Assembly (NCBI RefSeq): GCF_002086285.1
Contig: NZ_MVHU01000002.1
Coordinates: 62,001 to 126,000, forward strand
Direction: 5' to 3'
Length of the DNA: 64,000 bases
From: Mycolicibacter kumamotonensis
GTDB taxonomy: Bacteria > Actinomycetota > Actinomycetes > Mycobacteriales > Mycobacteriaceae
Every line of letters starts with the position of its first letter. The stretch's first letter is position 1. Both the position numbers and the translations under genes were made by a program. The notes under the pieces are model-generated. The model was not told the origin of the DNA and did no database searches. It saw only the letters and a program-made list of their open reading frames with translations. Below are positions 54,909 to 63,559 of the stretch, piece after piece.

Positions 54909-56027
54909 GTGAGACGCGGCCGATGGAACGGGTTGCTGGCCCTGCTCGTAGTGGGTGCGCTGACGGTTTCGGCATGCGGCGACAACTCCGGTCAATCCGG
55001 CTCTGCCGACGGCGCGGGGTCGTCGGTGGACTGCGGAGGCAAGCAGGAACTGCATGCCAGCGGCTCCACCGCGCAGGAGAACGCGATCGAGCAATTCGTC
55101 TACGCCTATATCCGGGCGTGCCCGGGCCACACGCTGGACTACAACGCCAATGGCTCCGGGGCCGGGGTGGACGACTTCATCGCCAACGAAACCGATCTGG
55201 CCGGATCAGATGTGGCGCTCGACCCCTCTAAGGGCCAACCGGAACGCGCAGCGGAGCGGTGCGGTTCACCGGCGTGGGACCTGCCGATCGTGTTCGGCCC
55301 GATCGCGGTCACCTATCACATCAGCGGCGTCAACTCCTTGAGCCTGGACGGCCCCACGCTGGCGAAGATTTTCAACGGGACGATCGGCACCTGGGACAAT
55401 CCCGCTATCAAGGCGCTCAACGCGGGCGTGCCGCTGCCCTCAACACCCGTCCATGTCGTCTACCGCAGCGACAAGTCGGGGACCACGGCCAATTTCCAGA
55501 AGTATCTCGATGTCGCCTCCGATGGGGCATGGGGAGGGGGAACCGGCGAGATGTTCAACGGCGGTGTCGGCGAAGGAGCCGCCGGGAACAACGGCACGTC
55601 CGCGGCGCTGCAGAACACCGACGGCTCGATCACCTACAACGAGTGGTCCTTCGCGGTCGGCAAGCAACTGCCGATGGCGCAGATCATCACTGCGGCCGGC
55701 CCGCACCCGGTATCGATCTCCGCGGACTCGGTCGGCAAGACGATCGCCGGGGCCAAGTTCATGTCGAACTCCGGCCAGAGCAACGACCTGGTGCTCGATA
55801 CGTCGTCGTTCTACAAGCCGACCGAGGCGGGCGCCTATCCGATCGTGCTGGCGACGTACGAGATCGTCTGTTCGAAATACCCCGACGCCGCCACCGGCGC
55901 GGCGGTCAGGGCGTTCATGCAGGCCGCGATCGGCCCTGGGCAGGAGGGACTGGATCAGTACGGCTCCATCCCGTTGCCGGATTCCTTCAAATCGAAGCTC
56001 CTGGCGGCGGTGAACGCCATCTCGTGA
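54909..56027 (+). CDS. pstS3: Phosphate-binding lipoprotein PstS3
   Basis: The protein has 372 residues with a canonical lipobox (LTVSAC, Cys23) and a Ser/Gly-rich linker. The mature domain has [38 protein letters not shown] and [17 protein letters not shown] as phosphate ligands. It is clearly a different branch from the two copies on the minus strand and matches PstS3. In M. tuberculosis pstS3 is followed by pstC2-pstA1; here no second permease pair follows, and the receptor kinase genes take that place. It would therefore need to use the PstC/PstA next door. GTG 54909 is set by the -10 geometry. Confidence 0.93.
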   Translation: MRRGRWNGLLALLVVGALTVSACGDNSGQSGSADGAGSSVDCGGKQELHASGSTAQENAIEQFVYAYIRACPGHTLDYNANGSGAGVDDFIANETDLAGSDVALDPSKGQPERAAERCGSPAWDLPIVFGPIAVTYHISGVNSLSLDGPTLAKIFNGTIGTWDNPAIKALNAGVPLPSTPVHVVYRSDKSGTTANFQKYLDVASDGAWGGGTGEMFNGGVGEGAAGNNGTSAALQNTDGSITYNEWSFAVGKQLPMAQIITAAGPHPVSISADSVGKTIAGAKFMSNSGQSNDLVLDTSSFYKPTEAGAYPIVLATYEIVCSKYPDAATGAAVRAFMQAAIGPGQEGLDQYGSIPLPDSFKSKLLAAVNAIS

Positions 56028-56122
56028 CCATTTGTGGAGGTGACGCCGGTTAGGCTGGTAGACAGTCTTTCGCCGCGGGTTCGCGGCACTGGGGTGCTGG
56101 TGAGGCGAAGGGAGCGTCGTCG

Positions 56123-58120
56123 GTGAACAACACCGAGCCGGGTTCGCGGGCCGGGTCGCGGTTCGGCCCCTACCGGCTTGAGCGTTTGTTGGGCCACGGC
56201 GTCGTAGGCGAGGTCTACCGGGCCGAGGACACCCGCAACGACGAGATGGTGGCGCTGAAACTGATCTCCGAGTCGTTTTCGGGCGACGAGGCATTCCGCA
56301 GCCGGTTGGAGGACGAAGCCGAGGCCGCCGGTCAGTTGACCGAACCCCACGTGGTGTCGATCCGCGCCTACGGCGAGATCGACGACGTGCTCTACCTCGA
56401 GACCGATTTGATCGGGGGCACCGACCTGGCCGCCCTGTTGGCAGACGGTGGCCCGTTGAGCCCGCCGCGCGCGGTGGCCATCGTGCGCCAGATCGCAGCG
56501 GCGCTGGATGCGGCCCACAATGCCGACGTCATCCACCGGGACGTCAAACCCGACAAGATCTTGGTCACCGCCGACGACCTGGCCTACCTGATGGACTTCG
56601 GGGTGGCCGCGGCCATCGCGGATCCGGCTACCCGGGCGGACCCGGCGACCGGCACCGTGCGGTACATGGCTCCCGAGCGTTTGACCGGCGAGCAGGTGAC
56701 CCACCTCGCCGACATCTACTCGCTGGCCTGCGTGCTGGCCGAGTGCCTGGGCGGGGTGCCGCCGTTCTCGGCCGACACCGTCGACGACGCGGTCGAAGAA
56801 CGCCGGACGACGGCGCCGCCGCGACCCAGCAAGCTGCGCCCGGGACGCGTCCCGGTGGCCATCGACGAGGTGCTGGCGCGCGGGCTGGCCCCTAAACCCG
56901 AGGACCGCTACAGCAGCGCCGGTGAACTGGCCGCGGCCGCCTACGAGGCGCTGACCGAGCCCGAACGCCACCAGGTGGTCCGGATCCTGCGCCGAGGCGA
57001 GCCCGCGATGCATCTGCCCGGCGGCCTGGAAGCGGAGACCAGAGCCGACTCCAGGACCGGGGGCTGGGGCGAAGCCGCACTGCGGTCGGTGCCGGCCGGG
57101 CCGGCAGGGGCCTCGCCGGACGCCGATTTCGGCGCCGGCCTGGGCGGGCCGCTTCCGACACCGTTCCCGGTGTCCCCACTACTGGGCACCGACGTTCGCA
57201 CCGAGACCCCGGCGATGCCCAGCGCGTCCTGGCGCCGACGGCTGTCGCGCAAGCCGGTCCTGGTGGCCGCCGCCACCCTCGCCGCGGTCACCGCGGTGGC
57301 CGGCATCGGTCACCTGGTGAGCCGTCCCTCGCCCGCGTCGGCGGTGGCGTCGGCCCCGCAGGAGGTGCTGCCGTTCACCGACCTGGACTACCGGCTCTCC
57401 CCGGGTGGGGTGGCGCTGGACGACGACGGCAACGTTTATGTCACCAGCGAAGGCATGCGCGGGCGCGTGGTGAAACTGACGACCGGCACGGACACCACCA
57501 CCGTGCTGCCATTCAGTGACCAGTATCAGCCGCGGGGGCTGGTGGTCGACGGCGTCGGCAACGTGTACTTCTCCGACCTCAATGACCGGGTGGTCAAGCT
57601 GGCGGCCGGTTCCGACGCGCCCACGGTGCTGCCGTTTACCGGTCTGGACGAGCCCGCCGGGGTGGCGGTGGATTCCGACGGCGACGTCTACGTCGCAGAC
57701 CGCGGCGCCGACATGGTCGTGCGGCTGGAATCCGGCTCGAACGTCCAGACCGTGCTGCCGTTCGTCGGCCTCAACAAGCCGGGCGGGGTGGCGGTGGATT
57801 CCGCCGGCAACGTCTACGTCGCCGACACCGGCAACAATCGGGTGCTCAAACTGGTGGCCACCTCCAACGAGCAGGTGTTGTTGCCGTTCGCCGGGATCAT
57901 CTCCCCGCGGGGCATCGCGGTGGACGACGCCGGCGACGTTTACGTCACCGAGCACAACCGCAACAAGGTCGTGAAACTGGCCGCCGGGGCCGCAATCCCG
58001 GAGGTGTTGCCGTTCACCGGCCTCAACGGCCCGCTGGACGTGGCCGTCGACAAGCACGGCAACGTCTACGTCGCCGACCGCGGCAACGACCGGGTGGTCA
58101 TGGTGGACGCGAACCGATGA
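56123..58120 (+). CDS. PknD-like receptor kinase with degraded catalytic loop, probable pseudokinase
   Basis: The protein has 665 residues: a kinase domain (about 15-275), a Pro/Ala-rich juxtamembrane region, one membrane helix (about 379-398) and an extracellular six-bladed NHL propeller (about 412-665, units opening with VLPF and carrying NVYVAD). The ATP lysine (MVALKL), the glycine loop and DFG are kept, but the catalytic loop reads HRDVKPDK: the Asn that should bind Mg2+ is Lys145 (codon AAG, 56555-56557), after the catalytic Asp140. The activation loop is also changed (DPATRADPATGTVRYM). It precedes the intact PknD by 6 bases and is a divergent duplicate. Start GTG 56123 follows GGGAG. 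Confidence 0.9.
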   Translation: MNNTEPGSRAGSRFGPYRLERLLGHGVVGEVYRAEDTRNDEMVALKLISESFSGDEAFRSRLEDEAEAAGQLTEPHVVSIRAYGEIDDVLYLETDLIGGTDLAALLADGGPLSPPRAVAIVRQIAAALDAAHNADVIHRDVKPDKILVTADDLAYLMDFGVAAAIADPATRADPATGTVRYMAPERLTGEQVTHLADIYSLACVLAECLGGVPPFSADTVDDAVEERRTTAPPRPSKLRPGRVPVAIDEVLARGLAPKPEDRYSSAGELAAAAYEALTEPERHQVVRILRRGEPAMHLPGGLEAETRADSRTGGWGEAALRSVPAGPAGASPDADFGAGLGGPLPTPFPVSPLLGTDVRTETPAMPSASWRRRLSRKPVLVAAATLAAVTAVAGIGHLVSRPSPASAVASAPQEVLPFTDLDYRLSPGGVALDDDGNVYVTSEGMRGRVVKLTTGTDTTTVLPFSDQYQPRGLVVDGVGNVYFSDLNDRVVKLAAGSDAPTVLPFTGLDEPAGVAVDSDGDVYVADRGADMVVRLESGSNVQTVLPFVGLNKPGGVAVDSAGNVYVADTGNNRVLKLVATSNEQVLLPFAGIISPRGIAVDDAGDVYVTEHNRNKVVKLAAGAAIPEVLPFTGLNGPLDVAVDKHGNVYVADRGNDRVVMVDANR

Positions 58121-58126
58121 GGACCG

Positions 58127-60043
58127 GTGCCTAACAGCGGCCCTGGTTCGCGAGCCGGTTCCCAGTTCGGGCACTACCGGCTGATCCGGCTGTTAGGCAA
58201 TGGCGGGATGGGTGAGGTCTACGAGGCCGCGGACACCCGCAAGCACCGGATGGTGGCGCTGAAACTGATTTCCCCGCAAGTCTCCGACGACCCGGTACTG
58301 CACGCCCGGCTCCGGCGCGAGGCCGACACCGCCGGGCGGCTCACCGAACCGCACGTGGTCCCCATCCACGACTACGGCGAGATCAACGGACAGTTCTACG
58401 TGGAGATGCGTCTGATCGAAGGCGACTCGCTGCGCACCCTGCTCAATCGCCACGGTCCGCTCAGCCCGGCCCGGGCGGTGGCGGTGATCCGCCAGGTCGC
58501 CGCCGCGCTGGACGCCGCGCACGCCGCGCAGATCATGCACCGCGACGTCAAACCCGAGAACATCCTGGTGACCGGGGAGGACTTCGTCTACCTGGTGGAT
58601 TTCGGCATCGCCCGCGCAGCCACCGACCCGGGGCTGACCCAGATCGGTACCGCGGTCGGCACCTACAACTACATGGCCCCGGAGCGGTTCACCGGCGGCG
58701 ACGTCACCTATCGGGCCGACATCTACTCGCTGGCCTGCGTGCTCGGTGAATGCCTGACCGGTACACCGCCGTATCGGGCCGACAGCATCGAGCGGATGAT
58801 CGCCGCACACCTGACCGAACCCGCTCCGCGGCCCAGCGCCCAGCGCCCAGGTCAGGTGCCGCCGGCCTTCGACCAGGTGATCGCTCGGGGGATGGCCAAA
58901 CGGCCCGAGGACCGTTACCGCAGCGCCGGGGAGTTGGCCGCCGCCGCCAACGATGCGCTTACCGGCCCGCAGCAGGATCAGGCGGCCACCATTCTGCGCC
59001 TCGGCGAAGAGGCGACCTTCGGTTCCTCCGCGATCGCGGCGGCGCCGTCGCCCTCGTCGCCCACCGGCTGGCGGGATCAGCCGGTACAGCGGCCCCTCCC
59101 GATACAGCGGCCGCTGGGCTACTCCGCGCCGGCACCGCCGACTTTTCGTGCCGCACCCGCCGCCGGCGGCCGGCGTTGGATGATTATGGCCGCCGCGATC
59201 GTGGCGCTGGTGTCGGTGCTGGGCGTCGTCGGCTACCTGGTGGCACGGCCGTCGAACCCGTCGGCGGCGAAGGCGCCGGCCGGCCAGAGCGAACTGCAGT
59301 TCAGCGGTATCAACTTCCGGCTCTCCCCGAGCGGGGTGGCGCTGACCTCCAACGGCGACGTCTACGTCGCCAGCCAGGGCATGTATGGGCGCGTGGTGAA
59401 ACTTCCGGCCGGGTCGAACGGCCCGACCGTGCTGCCGTTCAGCGGGCTCTACCAACCGCAGGGAGTGGCGGTCGACAGCAACGGCACCATCTACGTCTCC
59501 GACTTCAACAATCGGGTCGTCAAACTTGCTGCCGGGTCCCACGATCAGGTGGTGCTGCCGTTCAGCGGCCTGAACTATCCGGAGGGGCTTGCCGTGGACG
59601 CCGGCGGCAACGTCTACGTCGCCGACCGCGGCAATAACCGGGTGCTGGAGTTGGCTTCCGGGGCGAACGCCCAGACCGTGCTCCCGTTCAGCGGCCTCAA
59701 CAATCCCGACGGGGTGGCGGTGGACGGTTCCGGCACCGTCTACGTCACCGATACCGACAACAATCGGGTACTCAAGCTCGCCGCCGGCTCCAGCAGCCAG
59801 GTGGTGCTGCCGTTCACCGGGGTCGCCGTGCCGTGGGGCATCGCGGTCGACTCCGGGGCGAACGTCTACATCACCGAGCACGACGGCAACCGGGTGCTCA
59901 AGCTGGCAGCCGGTGCAACGACCCCGACCACGCTGGCGTTCACCGGGCTCAATACTCCGCTGGACCTCGCGGTGGACAAGGACGGGACGGTCTTCGTCGC
60001 CGACCGCGGCAACAACCGGGTGGTGCGGCTCGCCGCGGGCTGA
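58127..60043 (+). CDS. pknD: Serine/threonine protein kinase PknD
   Basis: The protein has 638 residues and the full set of kinase motifs: LLGNGGMGEVYEAADT, MVALKLIS, HRDVKPENIL and LVDFGIARAA, with an activation loop TQIGTAVGTYNYMAPERF like that autophosphorylated in M. tuberculosis PknD. A membrane helix at about 347-369 (IMAAAIVALVSVLGVVGYLV) leads to a six-bladed NHL propeller outside the cell (about 385-638, NVYVADRGNNRVL repeats). PknD is linked to phosphate-transport loci and to osmotic signalling in mycobacteria. GTG 58127 is 6 bases after the first kinase gene, so both copies are made together. Confidence 0.95.
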   Translation: MPNSGPGSRAGSQFGHYRLIRLLGNGGMGEVYEAADTRKHRMVALKLISPQVSDDPVLHARLRREADTAGRLTEPHVVPIHDYGEINGQFYVEMRLIEGDSLRTLLNRHGPLSPARAVAVIRQVAAALDAAHAAQIMHRDVKPENILVTGEDFVYLVDFGIARAATDPGLTQIGTAVGTYNYMAPERFTGGDVTYRADIYSLACVLGECLTGTPPYRADSIERMIAAHLTEPAPRPSAQRPGQVPPAFDQVIARGMAKRPEDRYRSAGELAAAANDALTGPQQDQAATILRLGEEATFGSSAIAAAPSPSSPTGWRDQPVQRPLPIQRPLGYSAPAPPTFRAAPAAGGRRWMIMAAAIVALVSVLGVVGYLVARPSNPSAAKAPAGQSELQFSGINFRLSPSGVALTSNGDVYVASQGMYGRVVKLPAGSNGPTVLPFSGLYQPQGVAVDSNGTIYVSDFNNRVVKLAAGSHDQVVLPFSGLNYPEGLAVDAGGNVYVADRGNNRVLELASGANAQTVLPFSGLNNPDGVAVDGSGTVYVTDTDNNRVLKLAAGSSSQVVLPFTGVAVPWGIAVDSGANVYITEHDGNRVLKLAAGATTPTTLAFTGLNTPLDLAVDKDGTVFVADRGNNRVVRLAAG

Positions 60044-60102
60044 GCCGGTCGTCACAGCGGGTGACCCGGCGCCGTCGGGCGCGGGGCGGCGCCGATCGGC
60101 GG

Positions 60103-60108
60103 TAGCAT
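60103..60108 (+). promoter_or_regulatory. Leaderless -10 of the CDF-like gene
   Basis: TAGCAT is followed by 7 bases and GTG 60116. Confidence 0.4.
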
Positions 60109-60115
60109 TTTCGTC

Positions 60116-60829
60116 GTGGACAGTCGTGTGGCGGGCCCGGAGGTCGGCCTGACCGATACGGATGCCGCGGCTGTCCAGCACCACGATCACGCCGGGCACC
60201 GCCATTCGGTTCCCCCGGTGCTCGATGCCGGCTGGCACCGCGCCGCCGGATGGGCGCGCCGGCTCGCCTGGGTCAGCCTGGTGGTGGTCGGGTTCGAAGG
60301 CGTGGTCGGCCTGTGGCAGGGCCTGGCAGCCGGCTCGATCGCCTTGACCGGCTGGGCGCTGGGCGCCATCCCCGAGGCCATGGCCGGGGCGGTCGTGATC
60401 TGGCGATTCACCGGTGCCCGCACGCTGTCGCCGACGGCCGAGCGGCGTGCCCAGATCGGGGTGGCGGTGTCGTTCTGGATCAACGCCCCCTACATCGCCG
60501 CCGAATCGCTGCGTCACCTGTTCGGTGATCAGCGCACCGAGGGCAGCGTCATCGGGATCGCGATCACCGCCGTGGCGGTGCTGGTGATGCCGATTCTGGG
60601 CCGCGCGCAGCGGCGGCTGGGCACCCGGCTGGGTTCGGCGGCCACCGTCGGTGAGGGCGTGCAGAACTATCTGTGTGCGATCCAGGCCGCCGCGGTGCTG
60701 GTGGGGTTGACCCTCACCGCGCAATGGTCGGGCGGATGGTGGCTGGACCCGCTGATCGGGCTGGGGGTGGCAGCCGTGTCGATATGGCAGGGCTTCCGGT
60801 CCTGGCGCGGTGAGGGCTGCGGCTGCTGA
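60116..60829 (+). CDS. Cation-diffusion-facilitator-like membrane protein
   Basis: This 237-residue protein has five to six membrane helices resembling the membrane half of CDF transporters (LVVVGFEGVVGLWQGLAAGS, IALTGWALGAIPEAMAGAVV; last helices WWLDPLIGLGVAAVSIWQGF). The N-terminus has a histidine-rich stretch (QHHDHAGHRHS) and the protein ends in GEGCGC, both possible metal sites. The usual cytoplasmic C-terminal domain is missing. It converges on ctpC. By position and orientation it matches Rv3271c of M. tuberculosis (from memory), a membrane protein of unknown function. Export of Zn or another divalent metal is inference. Confidence 0.78.
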   Translation: MDSRVAGPEVGLTDTDAAAVQHHDHAGHRHSVPPVLDAGWHRAAGWARRLAWVSLVVVGFEGVVGLWQGLAAGSIALTGWALGAIPEAMAGAVVIWRFTGARTLSPTAERRAQIGVAVSFWINAPYIAAESLRHLFGDQRTEGSVIGIAITAVAVLVMPILGRAQRRLGTRLGSAATVGEGVQNYLCAIQAAAVLVGLTLTAQWSGGWWLDPLIGLGVAAVSIWQGFRSWRGEGCGC

Positions 60830-60854
60830 TCGCCGCTGACGATCGCCGAACAAA

Positions 60855-60905
60855 GTCCCGACTGCCCTGGAGCTGGTGGTGTTGCTCGACAGGGACAGTC
60901 GGGAC
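60855..60905. terminator. Bidirectional hairpin terminator between convergent genes
   Basis: GTCCCGACTGCCCTG (60855-60869) pairs with 60890-60905 over 15 base pairs, with one bulged A and a 20-base loop. It sits 25 bases after one stop and 9 bases after the other, serving both genes. Confidence 0.8.
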
Positions 60906-60914
60906 GGACACAGA

Positions 60915-63098
60915 TTACGCCCCGGCGGGGGCGGACGCCATCGGTTCGGCGCCCAGTCTATAGCGAATCAAGCGCGAGCTGTTGGCGACCACGGCCACTG
61001 ACGACGCGTTGTGCAGAATCGCCGCCAGCACCGGAGACAGCGCACCGCCGGCGCCGATCAGCAGGCCTGCGGCGTTGACCGCGATCGACATGCCGTAGTT
61101 CTGCCGGATCACCTCGACGGCCCGGCTGCCCAGGTCACGGACGTCCAGCAGCCGCCGCAGGTCATCGTTGGCCAAGGCGACGTCGGCGGTCTCGACCGCC
61201 ACATCGGTGCCCGCCAGACCCATCGCGATCCCTATGTCGGCGGCGGCCAGCGCGGGAGCGTCGTTGACGCCGTCCCCGACCATGCCGACCACGTAGCCCT
61301 CGTCCTGCAGGTCGCGGACCACCTGCAGCTTGTCCTCGGGCAGCACCTCGGCGCGCCATTCGGCGATGCCGAGTTCGGCGGCCACGGCGGCGGCGGTGTC
61401 CGGGTGGTCACCGGTGAGCATCACGATGCGTCGAATTCCCTTGGCACGCAACTGCTCGAGCACGCCGTGCGCTTCCGGGCGAACCTCGTCGCGCAGGCTG
61501 ATCAAGCCCACCAGGGTGCCGTCGACCGCCAGCAGTAGCGGCGTCTCGGCTTGGGCGCGCAACTTGGTGACCCAGTCGGCCGCCTTCTTCGAGATGCGAA
61601 CCTTCTCGGCGCGCAGCAGGTTCGGGCTGCCCAGCAGCAGGGTGCGCCCGTCGGCCCAGGTGCGGATGCCCAGCCCGACCAGCACTTCGCACTCTTCGTG
61701 CGGCGGGATCACGATGTGGCGTTCCTCGGTGGAGCGGATCACCGCCTCGGCCAGCGGATGCCGCGAGTGCAGCTCCGAGCTGGCGGCGTAGGCGAGCACC
61801 TGCTCAGGCTCCCAATCCTTGTGGACAGCAACGATATTGGTTACCACCGGGCGACCCACGGTGAGCGTCCCGGTCTTGTCGAACACGATGGCGTCCACCC
61901 GCCCGGCCTGCTCGAGATGGGAGCCGCCCTTGATCAGGATGCCGCGCCGGGCGCCGTTGCCGATCGCCGCGCTGATCGCCGTCGGTGTGGCCAGCCCCAC
62001 CGCGCAGGGGCAGGCGATCAGCAGCATGGTCATCGCCCGGCGGACATCACCGGTGACCAGCAGGGTGAAAGCCGAGAGGATGAACGACGCCGGGACGAAG
62101 CGGCGGGAGAAGTTCTCACCGACGGTCTGGATCGGGGCGCGGTCGTGTTGCGCCTCCTCGACACGGCTGATGATCCGGCCGATCACCGTCTGGCTGCCGA
62201 CCGCGGTGGCGCGCACCACCACCCGGCCGCGCACCACCACCGAACCGGCGTGCACCCGCGCCCCGGCGATCACGCTGACCGGCAGGGTCTCACCGGTGAT
62301 CGCGGACTGGTCGACGATGGCCTCGCCGTCGATGATCTCCCCGTCGACCGGGATCGCGACGTGGTCGTGGACGATGACGTCGTCGCCGATCTGCACCGTG
62401 TCGATCGCGACCTGCACTTCGGTGCCGTCGGCCAGCCGCACCCAGGCGCTGTCCTGGCTGCCGCGCAGCAGATCCGAGATCGCCCGGCGGGTGCGGCGCA
62501 GCGTCAGGTCCTGCAGGTACTCACCGATGTTGAGCAGCCACAGCACGGTCAGCGCGACCACGTTCTCCCGCAGCACCAGGCTGGCCACCGTCGCGGCGGT
62601 CACCAGCGCGTCGGTGCCGGCCCGGCCGGAGCGGATCGAGCGCAGCGCGCCCCGCAGGAACGGATAGCCCATGAAGACCGTCGCGCCGGTGGCGACCAGT
62701 TGGCCGCTGGGGCCCAGCAGCGGCGGCCGGGCGAAAACGTAGCGGCGCATGCCCAAAAGTGCCAGTGCGGCGCCGCCGATCACCATGCGCAGCACGTCGG
62801 TGTTGCGGATGTCGGCCGAGCGCGGTGCGCGGGCCGGGATCAACTCGGCTGCGACGCCGGCGGCGTCGCGGATCGCCGCCAGGATCTCTGCGGTGTCGCA
62901 GCGTCGGGGGGAGTACCACACCACCACCGCGCCGGTGCGCGGGTAGGCGTGCACGGTGCGCACCCCGTTGACCCGGCCGGCCGTCTCCTCGACTGCCACC
63001 GCCCGCCGTGAGTCGCTTCGGACCCAGGGAACCCGCACCCGCATGCGGCCCGCGGCGTCGGAGACGACGAGCAGTTCTGCGCTGTCTGCGGCACTCAC
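60915..63098 (-). CDS. ctpC: P1B-type metal-transporting ATPase CtpC
   Basis: The protein has 727 residues. An N-terminal heavy-metal-associated-like fold (about 8-75) lacks CxxC. The transmembrane metal site is the CPC motif in IACPCAVGLATPTA; DKTGTLTVGRPVV carries the phosphorylated Asp, TGET the actuator, and GDGVNDAPAL the hinge. In M. tuberculosis CtpC exports zinc (Mn also reported) and protects against metal poisoning. GTG 63098 lies 10 bases after pacL1, with which it forms an operon. Confidence 0.95.
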   Translation of the reverse strand: MSAADSAELLVVSDAAGRMRVRVPWVRSDSRRAVAVEETAGRVNGVRTVHAYPRTGAVVVWYSPRRCDTAEILAAIRDAAGVAAELIPARAPRSADIRNTDVLRMVIGGAALALLGMRRYVFARPPLLGPSGQLVATGATVFMGYPFLRGALRSIRSGRAGTDALVTAATVASLVLRENVVALTVLWLLNIGEYLQDLTLRRTRRAISDLLRGSQDSAWVRLADGTEVQVAIDTVQIGDDVIVHDHVAIPVDGEIIDGEAIVDQSAITGETLPVSVIAGARVHAGSVVVRGRVVVRATAVGSQTVIGRIISRVEEAQHDRAPIQTVGENFSRRFVPASFILSAFTLLVTGDVRRAMTMLLIACPCAVGLATPTAISAAIGNGARRGILIKGGSHLEQAGRVDAIVFDKTGTLTVGRPVVTNIVAVHKDWEPEQVLAYAASSELHSRHPLAEAVIRSTEERHIVIPPHEECEVLVGLGIRTWADGRTLLLGSPNLLRAEKVRISKKAADWVTKLRAQAETPLLLAVDGTLVGLISLRDEVRPEAHGVLEQLRAKGIRRIVMLTGDHPDTAAAVAAELGIAEWRAEVLPEDKLQVVRDLQDEGYVVGMVGDGVNDAPALAAADIGIAMGLAGTDVAVETADVALANDDLRRLLDVRDLGSRAVEVIRQNYGMSIAVNAAGLLIGAGGALSPVLAAILHNASSVAVVANSSRLIRYRLGAEPMASAPAGA

Positions 63099-63108
63099 GT
63101 TGCTGCGA

Positions 63109-63390
63109 TCAGTGCTCGTGGTCGTGTGCGACGGCCACCGCCGGCGGTGTCGCCTCCTCGCCGACGCGTTCGCGCGCCTCGGCGACCACGTCGGCCACCT
63201 TCAGCCGCGCCGACTCGGCGACCTCCTCGGCCCGCCGGGTCCCGCGTAGTCCCCACTCGGTGGCGGTGACCGCGGCCTCGTGCAGCGGAGCCTTCTCCAG
63301 TGCCTTGCGCACCACTTCGTAGGCGCTCACCCCGACCAGCCCGGTGAACACCGTCGTCGCCGCCTTCGCCAGCAGCCCCTGCACCGCCAT
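63109..63390 (-). CDS. pacL1: PacL1, zinc-binding chaperone of CtpC (DUF1490)
   Basis: This 93-residue protein has the same length as M. tuberculosis PacL1 (Rv3269). A membrane helix lies at about 5-22 (LLAKAATTVFTGLVGVSAYE), a helical amphipathic segment follows (WGLRGTRRAEEVAESARLKV) and the C-terminus AHDHEH is the metal-binding tail. In M. tuberculosis PacL1 holds CtpC in membrane clusters and helps load zinc. ATG 63390 is supported by AAAGGGA. It is followed by ctpC after 10 bases and preceded by an AT-rich palindrome that is probably a metalloregulator site. Confidence 0.92.
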   Translation of the reverse strand: MAVQGLLAKAATTVFTGLVGVSAYEVVRKALEKAPLHEAAVTATEWGLRGTRRAEEVAESARLKVADVVAEARERVGEEATPPAVAVAHDHEH

Positions 63391-63439
63391 GAGTAGTCCC
63401 TTTCGTGGGTGGTCCGTCTTAGCCAGTGAGGCTATCAGC

Positions 63440-63461
63440 ATATAAGCATTTCTGCATATAT
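63440..63461. promoter_or_regulatory. AT-rich palindrome upstream of pacL1-ctpC, putative metalloregulator operator
   Basis: ATATAAGCA (63440-63448) and TGCATATAT (63453-63461) pair with a single mismatch across four bases. It lies 50 bases before the pacL1 start. Two 9-base arms rich in ATAT are the form of ArsR/SmtB-family operators. Confidence 0.55.
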
Positions 63462-63559
63462 CGAGCCGGGATCCGCCGGGAAAAATGTGTCGAGGGTGCG
63501 GTTTGGCACGCAACACGCCGCTCAGGCGTACCGGACCGCACACTCGACGGCTGGGCTGT

